Below are positions 11,815 through 19,598 of a stretch of DNA of 24,762 nucleotides, one piece after another (within the stretch, counting starts at the first letter, position 1; every line of letters starts with the position of its first letter). Below the pieces are notes generated by a model. It did not search any database. It worked only from the letters and a program-made list of their open reading frames with translations, and was not told the origin of the DNA. The DNA is from CAYHYG01 sp964360835 (GTDB taxonomy: Bacteria > Patescibacteriota > Patescibacteriia > UBA1558 > 2-01-FULL-52-15). The position numbers and the translations under genes are program-made. The DNA is taken from contig CAYHYG010000012.1 in the NCBI GenBank assembly GCA_964360835.1, forward strand, positions 1 to 24,762, given 5' to 3'.

Positions 11815-14493
11815 ATGGACATCGAAGCCGTCCTACCGGTCGTAACTGGTCGGGACATTGAAGATGTCGCCGACCCCTCTCCAGAGTTCCGTGGTTGGGC
11901 CTGGGATCTATATTTCCGAGGCGAGCTTGATCTGATTGTGGCCGCTATCCGAAAGGAGGGAGGTTCACTGACCGTGGTCGAGGCTCTAGATTATCTTAAT
12001 CAAGTTAGCCGAGAACCGCAGCAAGGTCTCAATGTGACGGTTGGCGACATGAATAATCGCCGTTCGCGACATTGGCGGCTAGCTGATCTACGTCAGCTCA
12101 TCACCGGCCAGCAGCCCCGCCCAGCAGAACAACGGTTGCTACACGGTTTGATCGGTCATCAGGCTGTCGTGGATCTCCTGACCGGTCAGCCACAGCCAAT
12201 ACCAACCAAAACTGCGCCTGTCAAAAACCGGTCACAGCTTTCTTGGTTATTTCCTGAGGGAGAAGCAGATGCTCAGGCGGACTTTGTGTCCTTGACTGAC
12301 AACTCTCCCTCATATCTGATCGCCGCCTACCGACAGCTGAGCCGTAGCACTATTGTTCTCAGTCAGTTATCCCGAGAAAAGAACACGCAAAATTGGCCGC
12401 GTAACATCAGGCCACGGTTGAAACGTTTCCACACGGCGCTGGGCACCCTCTATGGTCGACATTTCGAGCGACTGCAAAGAGATGCACAGATGCTTGATCA
12501 GCAAACGATGTTGCTAACCTGTCTCAGTTGGGCACAGTTGGCTCTGCGTCAGCACAGCCAACGTGCCCCGCGTATCCTTTTCCGTGAAATTCCCGTGGCT
12601 CCCAGTCACCAGCGATTCAGTGGTGGTCGTATAGACGCCATGGAAGTGCGGACTATTTCCGGCAGACCACCTAACACTTCAGAGCGACAAACTCTGCAGT
12701 ACCTGTCCCGCCAGTCATGGCCATCGATTCGTCATTTGATTATGGAACTACGACGTGTCTTTGGCGAACGATCACTGCAACTGGTAATCATCGACTTTAA
12801 ATTTCTGGTCGGTGATGTCATCCAGTCAGAGCGGGAATCTGTACCTACGGTCTGGGATAAACCCCTAACCGAACATCAGGATCAGATGCTGCGCTACTTG
12901 ACCTTGATTCCCTTGATATATAACCACGGGAAGAAAGGTCGACACCGTGATGGAGGTTTATGGAAAACGAATCACTTCAACCTCAAGGGTGAGCTCTGGT
13001 ATCTGCTGGCAGATCGCGCGCCGGTAATTTTCAAGCTGAAACTCAACGGCACAGAACGCGAGAGACAGTTTGCCGAGCGAGTCATTGACAACTGGCAAAC
13101 AGTGCGTCGGCGAGCCGTCGTACGCCGCACCAGCAACCAACTTCTGACCCATGTCATGAACTTAGTGACTGGAACAACGACAGCTAAAACCAAAGGTGTC
13201 GCCGACCTTGATCACTGGTCTCAGATGTCACTCTTTGGTCCAACCGAGCTAAATCTGACGATCCTTCAGTTTATCGATGATCGTCATCAGCAAAAAAACT
13301 GGTTGGATCAGCGTCAGATACTAGAAGTCGTCGGCCGCAATCGCCGAGGACTTCTACTGGAGCTTCACTTAGATCACCTGGTCAGCGCTATGGAAGCAGG
13401 ACAACATCCTGCCAGCAATCTGGCCACGGACCGTAATTGTTTTATCCATTGTCCGTTACCAGACCATCGGGAGCAGACTCCTTCCTGCATGCTCTACCTG
13501 ACTGATTCACCACCACGCTTCAAATGCTTCGGCTGTGGTGGTAACGGTCGTATCACACTCGCCTCTATTCCCACCGGTTCCGTTCAGATACTGGCGGAGT
13601 CCTGGAAAGGACAACCAAAGGAGCGACACGAACGCAGCTTCGTCGTCAGCCAAGAACAGCAGCAGATCATGCAAGCAGCGCAGGAAATCCTCCGGAGACG
13701 TTTCTATCAAGTGGAGGAAGTTTACAGCTACCTGCACGATCAACGCGGACTCGACCCTGATTTCGTCGGTGAATGCCAAGGAGGCTACGCCGATCAATAT
13801 CTGATCAGTAATCTCCTGGATCAGGGATACAGTCTAGATCAGCTGGCTCATTATGGCTTCGTTGCTTTCTCAGAAAAAATCAGGGAAGGTGACTGGCTGC
13901 TAGGCTATCTGAAACACCGCGGACTATCTGTCGATCAGCAGAGACGGAAAATCAGATCTACTGCTGAAGGTGAACTGATCTTGGGCTTGCCCTACTCTGT
14001 ACTGCACCGACGCCTGACCTTCCCATTGACGCTAGCCGGATGCGCCAACAACTTCTATGGACGCGCCACCTGGCAAGCCAACAGCACATCCAAGCATCGT
14101 AAGCTGACGATCAAGCACACTCACGTACCACAAGGCGGCTATAATCTGGCCGTGCTCATGGATCTATCTGTCGAGGAGGTGATAGTAACTGAAGGGACAT
14201 TCGACGCCGTCAGTCTGAAGGCTATGGGTCATAGACCAACCTTGGCCATGATTGGTGTCGATAACCAGCACATTATCCGAGAAATCGCCACGGCCAACAA
14301 GCCTGTAGCTATTGCCCTGGATAATGATGTCACGGGTAGAAAACAAACTGTAAAACTCGTAGAAAGGCTGAGAGAATTTCAGCAAACTGCGCCCATCAGA
14401 GATCTGACAGCCGAAATTTCGGTAAATTTTCCGGAAACCTGCAAAGATCCCAACGAATGGTGGCAGTGGTCTCAATCTCAGAGTAAAAAATAA
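11815..14493 (+). CDS. PD-(D/E)XK nuclease fused to DnaG-type primase
   Basis: 892 residues from ATG 11815, with SD AAGGAG at 11804-11809. Residues 1-190 are unrecognised. Residues about 200-365 match the RecB/Cas4-like nuclease pattern: GTLYGRHFE (H216), FREIPV, GGRIDAME (D274), VIIDFKF (D327, K329) and QMLRY (Q357, Y361). Residues 366-535 are a linker. A CHC2-type zinc ribbon follows (C546, H551, C571, C574; HCPLPDH..TPSC..KCFGCGG). Residues about 615-755 resemble the DnaG Toprim_N part (YLHDQRGLDPDFVGECQGGYAD, LTFPL..FYGR). Toprim: E793 in VTEGTFDAVS, D836 and D838 in ALDNDV. The DnaG helicase-binding C-terminus is absent. DnaG usually has only about 35 residues before the zinc ribbon. Function is inferred: primer synthesis coupled to DNA end or flap processing, perhaps of element origin. 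Confidence 0.85.
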   Translation: MDIEAVLPVVTGRDIEDVADPSPEFRGWAWDLYFRGELDLIVAAIRKEGGSLTVVEALDYLNQVSREPQQGLNVTVGDMNNRRSRHWRLADLRQLITGQQPRPAEQRLLHGLIGHQAVVDLLTGQPQPIPTKTAPVKNRSQLSWLFPEGEADAQADFVSLTDNSPSYLIAAYRQLSRSTIVLSQLSREKNTQNWPRNIRPRLKRFHTALGTLYGRHFERLQRDAQMLDQQTMLLTCLSWAQLALRQHSQRAPRILFREIPVAPSHQRFSGGRIDAMEVRTISGRPPNTSERQTLQYLSRQSWPSIRHLIMELRRVFGERSLQLVIIDFKFLVGDVIQSERESVPTVWDKPLTEHQDQMLRYLTLIPLIYNHGKKGRHRDGGLWKTNHFNLKGELWYLLADRAPVIFKLKLNGTERERQFAERVIDNWQTVRRRAVVRRTSNQLLTHVMNLVTGTTTAKTKGVADLDHWSQMSLFGPTELNLTILQFIDDRHQQKNWLDQRQILEVVGRNRRGLLLELHLDHLVSAMEAGQHPASNLATDRNCFIHCPLPDHREQTPSCMLYLTDSPPRFKCFGCGGNGRITLASIPTGSVQILAESWKGQPKERHERSFVVSQEQQQIMQAAQEILRRRFYQVEEVYSYLHDQRGLDPDFVGECQGGYADQYLISNLLDQGYSLDQLAHYGFVAFSEKIREGDWLLGYLKHRGLSVDQQRRKIRSTAEGELILGLPYSVLHRRLTFPLTLAGCANNFYGRATWQANSTSKHRKLTIKHTHVPQGGYNLAVLMDLSVEEVIVTEGTFDAVSLKAMGHRPTLAMIGVDNQHIIREIATANKPVAIALDNDVTGRKQTVKLVERLREFQQTAPIRDLTAEISVNFPETCKDPNEWWQWSQSQSKK

Positions 14494-14524
14494 CAGCCCC
14501 GTATCGGAGGAACGGGGCTGTTTT
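14492..14524 (+). terminator. Terminator of the nuclease-primase gene
   Basis: AACAGCCCCGT (14492-14502) pairs with ACGGGGCTGTT (14512-14522), then TTTT. It begins immediately at the stop codon. Confidence 0.88.
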
Positions 14525-14601
14525 CAATTATCTCAAACACGTTTGCCAGAAAAACGCCTTCGCAGGTGTCTTTCATAGTTATAAATTTTAATCTCTTAAA
14601 T

Positions 14602-14871
14602 TCAAACAACAAATATCTTTGAAACATCCACCGGTACTCCTTTGGCATGAAGTTCTGTGACCAAATTATGTAAGGCTCTGTCAGTGCCAAGATAATCTAA
14701 TACGGCGTGCTTAACTTTAAATATATCATCTTCCAAAGGTTCAAGGCGACTCTCAATTGCATCAAATCGAGTATCGAGACCTGTACGGAGTGACCCAATT
14801 TGATCCTTAGTATCTTGTTTAATTGCCATTACCACTGCGTCGAGGTGATCTTTAGTGATTTTTTCTGACAT
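14602..14871 (-). CDS. Small coiled-coil protein
   Basis: Unrecognised 89-residue protein with a heptad-like middle (about 10-60: IGSLRTGLDTRFDAIESRLEP and on to DDIFKVKHAVLD), charged and without membrane or signal segments. It resembles the short coiled-coil hypothetical proteins common beside mobile or accessory genes in CPR genomes. ATG 14871 lacks an SD, but a promoter at 14908-14936 is well placed. Monocistronic, convergent with the nuclease-primase gene. No function can be given. Confidence 0.65.
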   Translation of the reverse strand: MSEKITKDHLDAVVMAIKQDTKDQIGSLRTGLDTRFDAIESRLEPLEDDIFKVKHAVLDYLGTDRALHNLVTELHAKGVPVDVSKIFVV

Positions 14872-14907
14872 AGGGATTATTCTAATGATAAATTCCCTGT
14901 TTCAGAT

Positions 14908-14936
14908 ATAATAACACGTGCCATTATGAGCGGCAA
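14908..14936 (-). promoter_or_regulatory. Promoter of the small coiled-coil gene
   Basis: Minus strand TTGCCG (14936-14931), 17-bp spacer, TATTAT (14913-14908). Just beyond it, 14940-14975 is AT-rich with repeated TAGTAATTAGTAACTAG-like units. Confidence 0.5.
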
Positions 14937-14987
14937 ATGATAGTTAGTAATTAGTAACTAGTAATTCGTAATTAGGCTCTGGTACTC

Positions 14988-15124
14988 ATCTGCGAGAGAG
15001 GCTTTTGCGAACGAAGCAGTCTAGCTTGTTATAGTGGGCCAGATCGCTTCCCTTCGGCTTCGCCACGTCTGACGTGGCTTCGCTCAGGGCAAGCTCTCCT
15101 GCCGCGGGCGAACTCGCGAACGAG
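14988..15124. repeat. Inverted-repeat element, copy R6
   Basis: Contains GAAGCAGTCTAGC (15012-15024) facing CAGATCGCTTC, a CCACGTCTGACGTGG hairpin at 15063-15077, and ends with CTCGCGAACGAG as copy R1 does. It occupies most of the gap between the two minus-strand genes. Confidence 0.55.
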
Positions 15125-15151
15125 CATCTTAATATTTTTTGAAAATTTTAA

Positions 15152-15199
15152 AAGGGACGTTTCTGGCCAGCGCGTGATGCGATGGGTGAAACGTCCCTT
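15152..15199 (-). terminator. Terminator-like stem after the gene at 15221-15847
   Basis: AAGGGACGTTTC (minus 15199-15188) pairs perfectly over 12 bases with GAAACGTCCCTT (15163-15152), loop 24 nt, followed by TTAAAATTTTC. The long loop is unusual for a terminator. Confidence 0.6.
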
Positions 15200-15220
15200 G
15201 AATTTGCTATTTTTTTCCAG

Positions 15221-15847
15221 CTACCGAGAACTGGACTTGCGGACGGCGAGGAAACGACAGCGGACACTCCAGACACCGTCGATCCAGTGGAGGTCGAGAT
15301 CACGCTTGGCATCAGACCCGTCGAGAAACGGGACGTTGCGACGACCATCGCGCTGCCAGACGGAGCCGAGAGCGACGATCGGGAACTGACGCTGCAGCTC
15401 GGGCTGTGAAGCGCCGAGAGCAAGCAGCTCTTCGATCGTGCCGGACCTGTATCCGTCCTTATCCATCAGCCGAATCGCTTCATCAGAACCGATGTCGCGA
15501 TTGAAGTGGAAGAGCTCTCCTTCGGTCTCGACACTTCCTTCTCCCTTGATCGGGAAGTTGGTGGCGTTGATGTTGCTGTCGGTCCAGTCGTAGCAACCAG
15601 CGGCAATCATCTCGGCCAGAGACTTGGAGTGGTTGACGGTGAACGTGAAGGTCTCACGAACAGATTTGACCGCTTCAGCGATCAGCTCGGCAATCTTCCT
15701 GCGAAGCGCCTTGTCCGTGTGTACCTTCATGAGAGCTTCGTCCGCCCGGTCGTTGCCGACCAGCGCCCGAACCTCTTCGGCGATACCCTTGAACATCTCG
15801 AACAGGGTGCCCAGATTGCTCAGGAATTCGATCTTGAACTTCGCCAT
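15221..15847 (-). CDS. Conserved-looking hypothetical protein, RFLAVRK C-terminus
   Basis: 208 residues, soluble, no signal peptide. The N-terminal part (1-65) is helical (MAKFKIEFLSNLGTLFEMFK, then a charged RADEALMKVH region). The C-terminal part contains DKDGYRSGTIEELLALGA, PIVALGSVW, RRNVPFL, RDLDLHWIDGVW and RFLAVRK. From memory, this end is shared by many unnamed CPR proteins and is reminiscent of the closing strands of C-type-lectin/FGE-like folds; that likeness is a weak inference. ATG 15847 has an SD (AGGAGAAG) six bases upstream. The gene is visibly more GC-rich than its neighbours and sits behind a leader of about 140 nt from an AT-rich consensus promoter. Function unknown. Confidence 0.78.
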   Translation of the reverse strand: MAKFKIEFLSNLGTLFEMFKGIAEEVRALVGNDRADEALMKVHTDKALRRKIAELIAEAVKSVRETFTFTVNHSKSLAEMIAAGCYDWTDSNINATNFPIKGEGSVETEGELFHFNRDIGSDEAIRLMDKDGYRSGTIEELLALGASQPELQRQFPIVALGSVWQRDGRRNVPFLDGSDAKRDLDLHWIDGVWSVRCRFLAVRKSSSR

Positions 15848-15986
15848 GACACTTCTCCTCGTACAGGCGGCGTACCCCGTATCCAGCGCTTTGCATGGAC
15901 GTAAGGCGTACCGACTTTTAGGAAAGCTCTATCTCGATAAAAGCAGCGTATAACTGCTTATTATTGGAATGTATAGGTACTATTAA
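15848..15986 (-). promoter_or_regulatory. Long 5' leader of the gene at 15221-15847
   Basis: About 140 nt between promoter and ATG. It holds an AAGCAG-TTATACG-CTGCTT hairpin followed by TTAT (early terminator-like) and two direct copies of GGTACGCC about 30 bases apart. It may be regulatory; no known riboswitch class was recognised. Confidence 0.4.
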
Positions 15987-15993
15987 TAATTAA

Positions 15994-16022
15994 ATAATAG
16001 CATATTACTGTATAATTGTCAA
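15994..16022 (-). promoter_or_regulatory. Consensus promoter of the gene at 15221-15847
   Basis: Minus strand TTGACA (16022-16017), 17-bp spacer, TATTAT (15999-15994). Confidence 0.75.
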
Positions 16023-16061
16023 TAGTAGAGTGAATATAATGGCTGTAAGTAGCTACATAAT

Positions 16062-16220
16062 GTCATTGCGACCCCCGACCCTGTCTTCGACTCCGGGGTC
16101 GTCCAGACTCAAGAAGAACTCGAGGCCGAAGGGGCGAAGTCGAGGGGAAACAATCTGCCAAATAACAAAAAACCTTTAATCAAGACAGATTGCTTCGTCG
16201 CTTAAACTCCTCGCAATGAC
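16062..16220. repeat. Inverted-repeat element, copy R7
   Basis: GTCATTGCGACCC start, CAATCTG at 16151-16157, CAGATTGCTTCGTCGCTT at 16186-16203 and CTCGCAATGAC end. Same ends and arms as R4 and R5, with a different, shorter filling and no gene. The right half matches R5 except for a small change after GTCGCTT. Confidence 0.65.
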
Positions 16221-16229
16221 AAGCCTGAG

Positions 16230-16258
16230 TTGCCAAAATCCTCGCTTTCCTGTATAGT
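16230..16258 (+). promoter_or_regulatory. Promoter of the rpsA leader
   Basis: TTGCCA (16230-16235), 17-bp spacer, TATAGT (16253-16258). Start near 16265. Confidence 0.6.
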
Positions 16259-16264
16259 CATGCC

Positions 16265-16394
16265 ACATAAATAATGCCTTATATGAGCCAGAGAAATAGC
16301 TCATCCCTAAGGCACTGTCCCCACTAAGGAGACGGTTAACGATCGAAGCCTCACGGGCCATCTGGTCGTGAGGATTTTTTAGAAAGAAAATACT
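16265..16394 (+). promoter_or_regulatory. Structured rpsA leader with intrinsic terminator (attenuator-like)
   Basis: A two-part hairpin comes first: GCCTTA 16276-16281 with TAAGGC 16308-16313, and ATGAGC 16283-16288 with GCTCAT 16299-16304. A 35-nt single-stranded stretch follows, then a terminator hairpin CCTCACG 16349-16355 with CGTGAGG 16367-16373 and six Ts. Only 14 nt separate the T-run from the rpsA start, leaving no room for another promoter, so rpsA expression must pass this terminator. Either an attenuator or riboswitch-like leader, or a small RNA with rpsA as read-through product. Confidence 0.6.
16349..16380 (+). terminator. Intrinsic terminator inside the rpsA leader
   Basis: Seven-base-pair stem, extended by CCA-TC-TGG in the loop, followed by TTTTTT at 16375-16380. 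Confidence 0.7.
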
Positions 16395-17633
16395 GTGAAA
16401 AGCAAAATAACAACCCTTACCCCTGCCGGCAAGAATCATCCTATGGAGGAGCTCTTGCAGCAGCAAGATTTAATTAAAATTCCGAAGCCCGGCGAATTAG
16501 TAGAGGGCACCATTATTTCATTTAGCAAAAATGAAGTCTATCTCGATCTCGGTGGTCTGACGACTGGTGTTATCCGCGGTAAAGAGATGGAAGACGAGTC
16601 CGGTGAGTCAGCCAGCTTGAAAGTCGGTGATGTCACCCAAGCCACCGTGATGGAATTGGAAAATGAGCGCGGCGAAATGGAACTATCATTCCGTATGGCC
16701 GGCCATCAAAAAGCCTGGGATCGTCTAGAAAAATTAATGCGAGAAGAAACTATCGTCGAAGCCCGCGTCATGGACGCCAACAAAGGCGGTCTGATGATCA
16801 AAGTTGGCAATGTCATGGGTTTCTTGCCTGTGTCACAGCTGACAACCGAAAATTATCCACGTGTCGAAGGTGGCGACAAGAATAAAATTTTGGCCTATCT
16901 GAAAACCTTCGTCAACAAGAATATGCGCACCAAGATTATCGATGTCAATGAAAAGGATGAAAAATTAATAGTCTCCGAAAAAGCTGCTTGGGATGAGAAA
17001 CAGCGCGCCGCTCTATCTGAATACAAAGTCGGTACTAAGGTCAGTGGTCGCATCACTGGTGTGGTCGACTTCGGAGCCTTTATCGAATTCGGTGATGGCC
17101 TAGAAGGTTTGATTCACATTTCCGAGTTGGCCTGGCAACGCATCGACGATCCAAAACAAATCGTCAAAGTCGGCGATATGGTAGAAGCAGAGATCATCTC
17201 TCTCGACGACACCAAGGTCTCACTATCAATGAAGAAATTGAAGACCGATCCATGGCATGTGGTTGAAGAGAAATATAAAGTTGACCAGAAAGTCAAAGGC
17301 AAAGTTCTCAAAATCAACCCTTTCGGCGCTTTTGTCGAGCTGGATGTTGACATCCACGGTCTGGCTCACATCTCCGAATTGAGTGAAAAACCGATCAAGA
17401 GTCCGGCTGAAGCCGTCACCGTCGGTGAAGAATATACCTTCCGTATCATCTCTATTGAACCCAAAGACCACCGTCTCGGTCTATCACTCCGACCACCGCG
17501 CGCCAAAGTCAAAAAAGAATCTCCAGCTCCTGTGACCGCCGAGGCGCCTGCCGCCACACCGGAAGCGCTGACTGAGACCCCAGCCGCTGTCAGCCAAACG
17601 ACAGCAGAAACCTCAACAGAAGCCAAAGCATAG
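16395..17633 (+). CDS. rpsA: 30S ribosomal protein S1, four S1 domains
   Basis: RNA-binding ribosomal protein that helps mRNA docking. 412 residues with four OB-fold S1 domains at about 32-100, 117-196, 212-281 and 297-367; domains 3 and 4 carry the best motifs (GRITGVVDFGAFIEF..GLIHISEL and GKVLKINPFGAFVEL..GLAHISEL). Domains 1 and 2 are divergent, as in the ribosome-bound end of E. coli S1, which has six domains. The tail (371-412) is Ala/Pro/Thr-rich and probably disordered. The start is uncertain: GTG 16395 gives the extension before PMEELLQQ; ATG 16443 is the alternative. Neither has a strong SD. Expression runs through the terminator-bearing leader. Confidence 0.93.
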   Translation: MKSKITTLTPAGKNHPMEELLQQQDLIKIPKPGELVEGTIISFSKNEVYLDLGGLTTGVIRGKEMEDESGESASLKVGDVTQATVMELENERGEMELSFRMAGHQKAWDRLEKLMREETIVEARVMDANKGGLMIKVGNVMGFLPVSQLTTENYPRVEGGDKNKILAYLKTFVNKNMRTKIIDVNEKDEKLIVSEKAAWDEKQRAALSEYKVGTKVSGRITGVVDFGAFIEFGDGLEGLIHISELAWQRIDDPKQIVKVGDMVEAEIISLDDTKVSLSMKKLKTDPWHVVEEKYKVDQKVKGKVLKINPFGAFVELDVDIHGLAHISELSEKPIKSPAEAVTVGEEYTFRIISIEPKDHRLGLSLRPPRAKVKKESPAPVTAEAPAATPEALTETPAAVSQTTAETSTEAKA

Positions 17634-17653
17634 CCCAGACTGTCTACCTGCGG

Positions 17654-17659
17654 TATAAT
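17654..17659 (+). promoter_or_regulatory. -10 element of ftsH, giving a very short leader
   Basis: Perfect TATAAT with no convincing -35 box. It places the start near 17666, about 11 nt before the ATG, too short for an SD. Confidence 0.45.
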
Positions 17660-17676
17660 TGCTTTAATTTGAATCT

Positions 17677-19494
17677 ATGAAAAAAGTCTTCAAAAATTTC
17701 CTCTTTTATCTTCTGCTTTTTGTATTAGCTGTCAGTTTTCTGGCTAATTATAGTGCTGACAATAAGGCCGCGACTACTATTGATATTGCTACTCTGGTAC
17801 AGGAGATAGATAGCGAACAGGTAGAGAGTATTGCTATCAAAGGAGCCACTCTGGAAATTGTCACCAAAAACGGTGATAAACAAACCATGCAGAAAGAGGT
17901 CAATGAATCTCTCAGCACCTTGTTGTCGAATCTTGGTGTAGACAATAGTAAAATTGCTAAGGTAAAAATTGCTGTCAAAGAAGAATCTGGCCTCAATTTT
18001 TTCCTCCTTTCTGTCCTACCATTTATCTTACCAGTCATCCTCGTAGGCGCATTGATCTGGATGATGTTCCGTCAGATTCAGAATGCCAATAACCGAGCTA
18101 TGACCTTTGGTCAGAGTCAAGCCAAGCAAAATCAGCCGAACAATAAAACGCAAGTAACCTTCACTGACGTCGCCGGTGCCACCGAAGCCAAACAGGAATT
18201 AGCCGAGGTTGTCGACTTTCTGAAAAATCCCCAAAAATTTCTGGCTGTCGGTGCCAAGATTCCACGCGGTGTACTACTCCTCGGCTCTCCAGGAACTGGT
18301 AAAACATTATTGGCGCGTGCTGTAGCCGGTGAAGCCAATGTTCCTTTTTTCCATATCAGTGGTTCGGAATTCGTCGAAATGTTTGTCGGTGTCGGCGCCT
18401 CACGTGTGCGTGATCTCTTCAAACGAGCACGCAAGGAATCTCCCTGCATTGTCTTTATCGACGAAATTGATGCCGTTGGCAGACAACGCGGTGCTGGTCT
18501 AGGCGGCTCCCACGACGAGCGCGAACAAACCTTAAATCAGATCCTGGTAGAGATGGACGGCTTTGATAATCAGACAAATATTATCGTCATGGCCGCGACC
18601 AATAGACCCGATGTCCTAGACCCAGCTCTGCTCCGCCCTGGACGTTTTGACCGTCAAGTCATCATTGATATGCCTGACATCAAAGATCGTGAAGCCATCC
18701 TAAAGATTCACGCCAAAAATAAACCAATGAGTCCTGATGTCGATCTCCATGTAGTAGGTCAGCGGACTCCTGGATTCTCCGGTGCTGATCTGGCCAATGT
18801 CCTCAACGAAGCGGCTATCGCTACTGCTCGAGTCAATCAAAAAACTATCGATCAGCTGACTATCCTATCCTCGATTGAAAAAGTCATGCTCGGACCGGAA
18901 CGCAAAAGTCGCCTAATTACAGAGAAGGAGAAAAAGATTGTCGCCTATCACGAAGCCGGTCATGCTCTGGTAGCTCATCAGTCAGCCAACGCCGACCCAG
19001 TGCACAAAATTTCTGTCATCAGTCGTGGTCGTGCTGGCGGGTATACTATCAAACTACCGACCGAAGATCGTATGCTACACAGCAAAGCAGAATTTATCGA
19101 TGATTTAGCTGTCATGCTAGGCGGCTATGCAGCTGAAAAGATTATCTTTGGCGACATTACTACCGGAGCTTCCAATGATCTCCAGAGAGCCACCCATTTA
19201 GCCCGTCAGTTGGTCACACAATATGGTATGAGTGATAAACTAGGACCTCGGACCTATGGTCAAAAAGAAGAGATGGTCTTCTTGGGTCGTGAAATTCATG
19301 AGCGTCGTGACTATGGTGAAGCCGTAGCCACAACCATCGATGAAGAAGTCTCCAGTTTCATTGACCACGCCTTCAAGAGTGCTGACAAAATAATCCGCCA
19401 ATACAAAGAGAAGTTAGAAATAATCGTGACTACCTTGCTGGAAAAAGAAACTATAGAACGAGAAGAATTCGAAAGATTGATGGCAAATGCTTAA
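17677..19494 (+). CDS. ftsH: ATP-dependent zinc metalloprotease FtsH
   Basis: Membrane-anchored AAA+ protease that degrades membrane and regulatory proteins. 605 residues. N-terminal helix (about 5-25), a periplasmic-side domain, a second helix (about 107-131, FFLLSVLPFILPVILVGALI), Walker A GSPGTGKT (203-210), the pore-loop region, Walker B FIDEIDAVGRQRG, SRH ATNRPDVLDPALLRPGRFD, and the protease motif HEAGH (425-429), with the third zinc ligand in the later TGASNDLQRAT segment. No SD precedes ATG 17677, consistent with the very short leader. It is followed by a perfect 36-bp palindrome. Complete, with all key residues present. Confidence 0.97.
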   Translation: MKKVFKNFLFYLLLFVLAVSFLANYSADNKAATTIDIATLVQEIDSEQVESIAIKGATLEIVTKNGDKQTMQKEVNESLSTLLSNLGVDNSKIAKVKIAVKEESGLNFFLLSVLPFILPVILVGALIWMMFRQIQNANNRAMTFGQSQAKQNQPNNKTQVTFTDVAGATEAKQELAEVVDFLKNPQKFLAVGAKIPRGVLLLGSPGTGKTLLARAVAGEANVPFFHISGSEFVEMFVGVGASRVRDLFKRARKESPCIVFIDEIDAVGRQRGAGLGGSHDEREQTLNQILVEMDGFDNQTNIIVMAATNRPDVLDPALLRPGRFDRQVIIDMPDIKDREAILKIHAKNKPMSPDVDLHVVGQRTPGFSGADLANVLNEAAIATARVNQKTIDQLTILSSIEKVMLGPERKSRLITEKEKKIVAYHEAGHALVAHQSANADPVHKISVISRGRAGGYTIKLPTEDRMLHSKAEFIDDLAVMLGGYAAEKIIFGDITTGASNDLQRATHLARQLVTQYGMSDKLGPRTYGQKEEMVFLGREIHERRDYGEAVATTIDEEVSSFIDHAFKSADKIIRQYKEKLEIIVTTLLEKETIEREEFERLMANA

Positions 19495-19500
19495 AAATAA

Positions 19501-19536
19501 TAATGTAGGTTCGGGTCGCGACCCGAACCTACATTA
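19501..19536. repeat. 36-bp perfect palindrome after ftsH (probable terminator)
   Basis: TAATGTAGGTTCGGGTCG (19501-19518) followed directly by its exact complement (19519-19536), then TTTTAT. The GTAGG, four bases, GGTCGCGACC, four bases, CCTAC layout (19505-19532) matches the palindrome at 2197-2224. Confidence 0.7.
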
Positions 19537-19544
19537 TTTTATCC

Positions 19545-19574
19545 TTGGCGTTTCGCGACAAAACATTGTATACT
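19545..19574 (+). promoter_or_regulatory. Promoter of the polytopic membrane-protein gene
   Basis: TTGGCG (19545-19550), 18-bp spacer, TATACT (19569-19574). Start near 19581, leader about 18 nt. Confidence 0.45.
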
Positions 19575-19598
19575 ATAGAGTGTTGATAAAACAAAACT

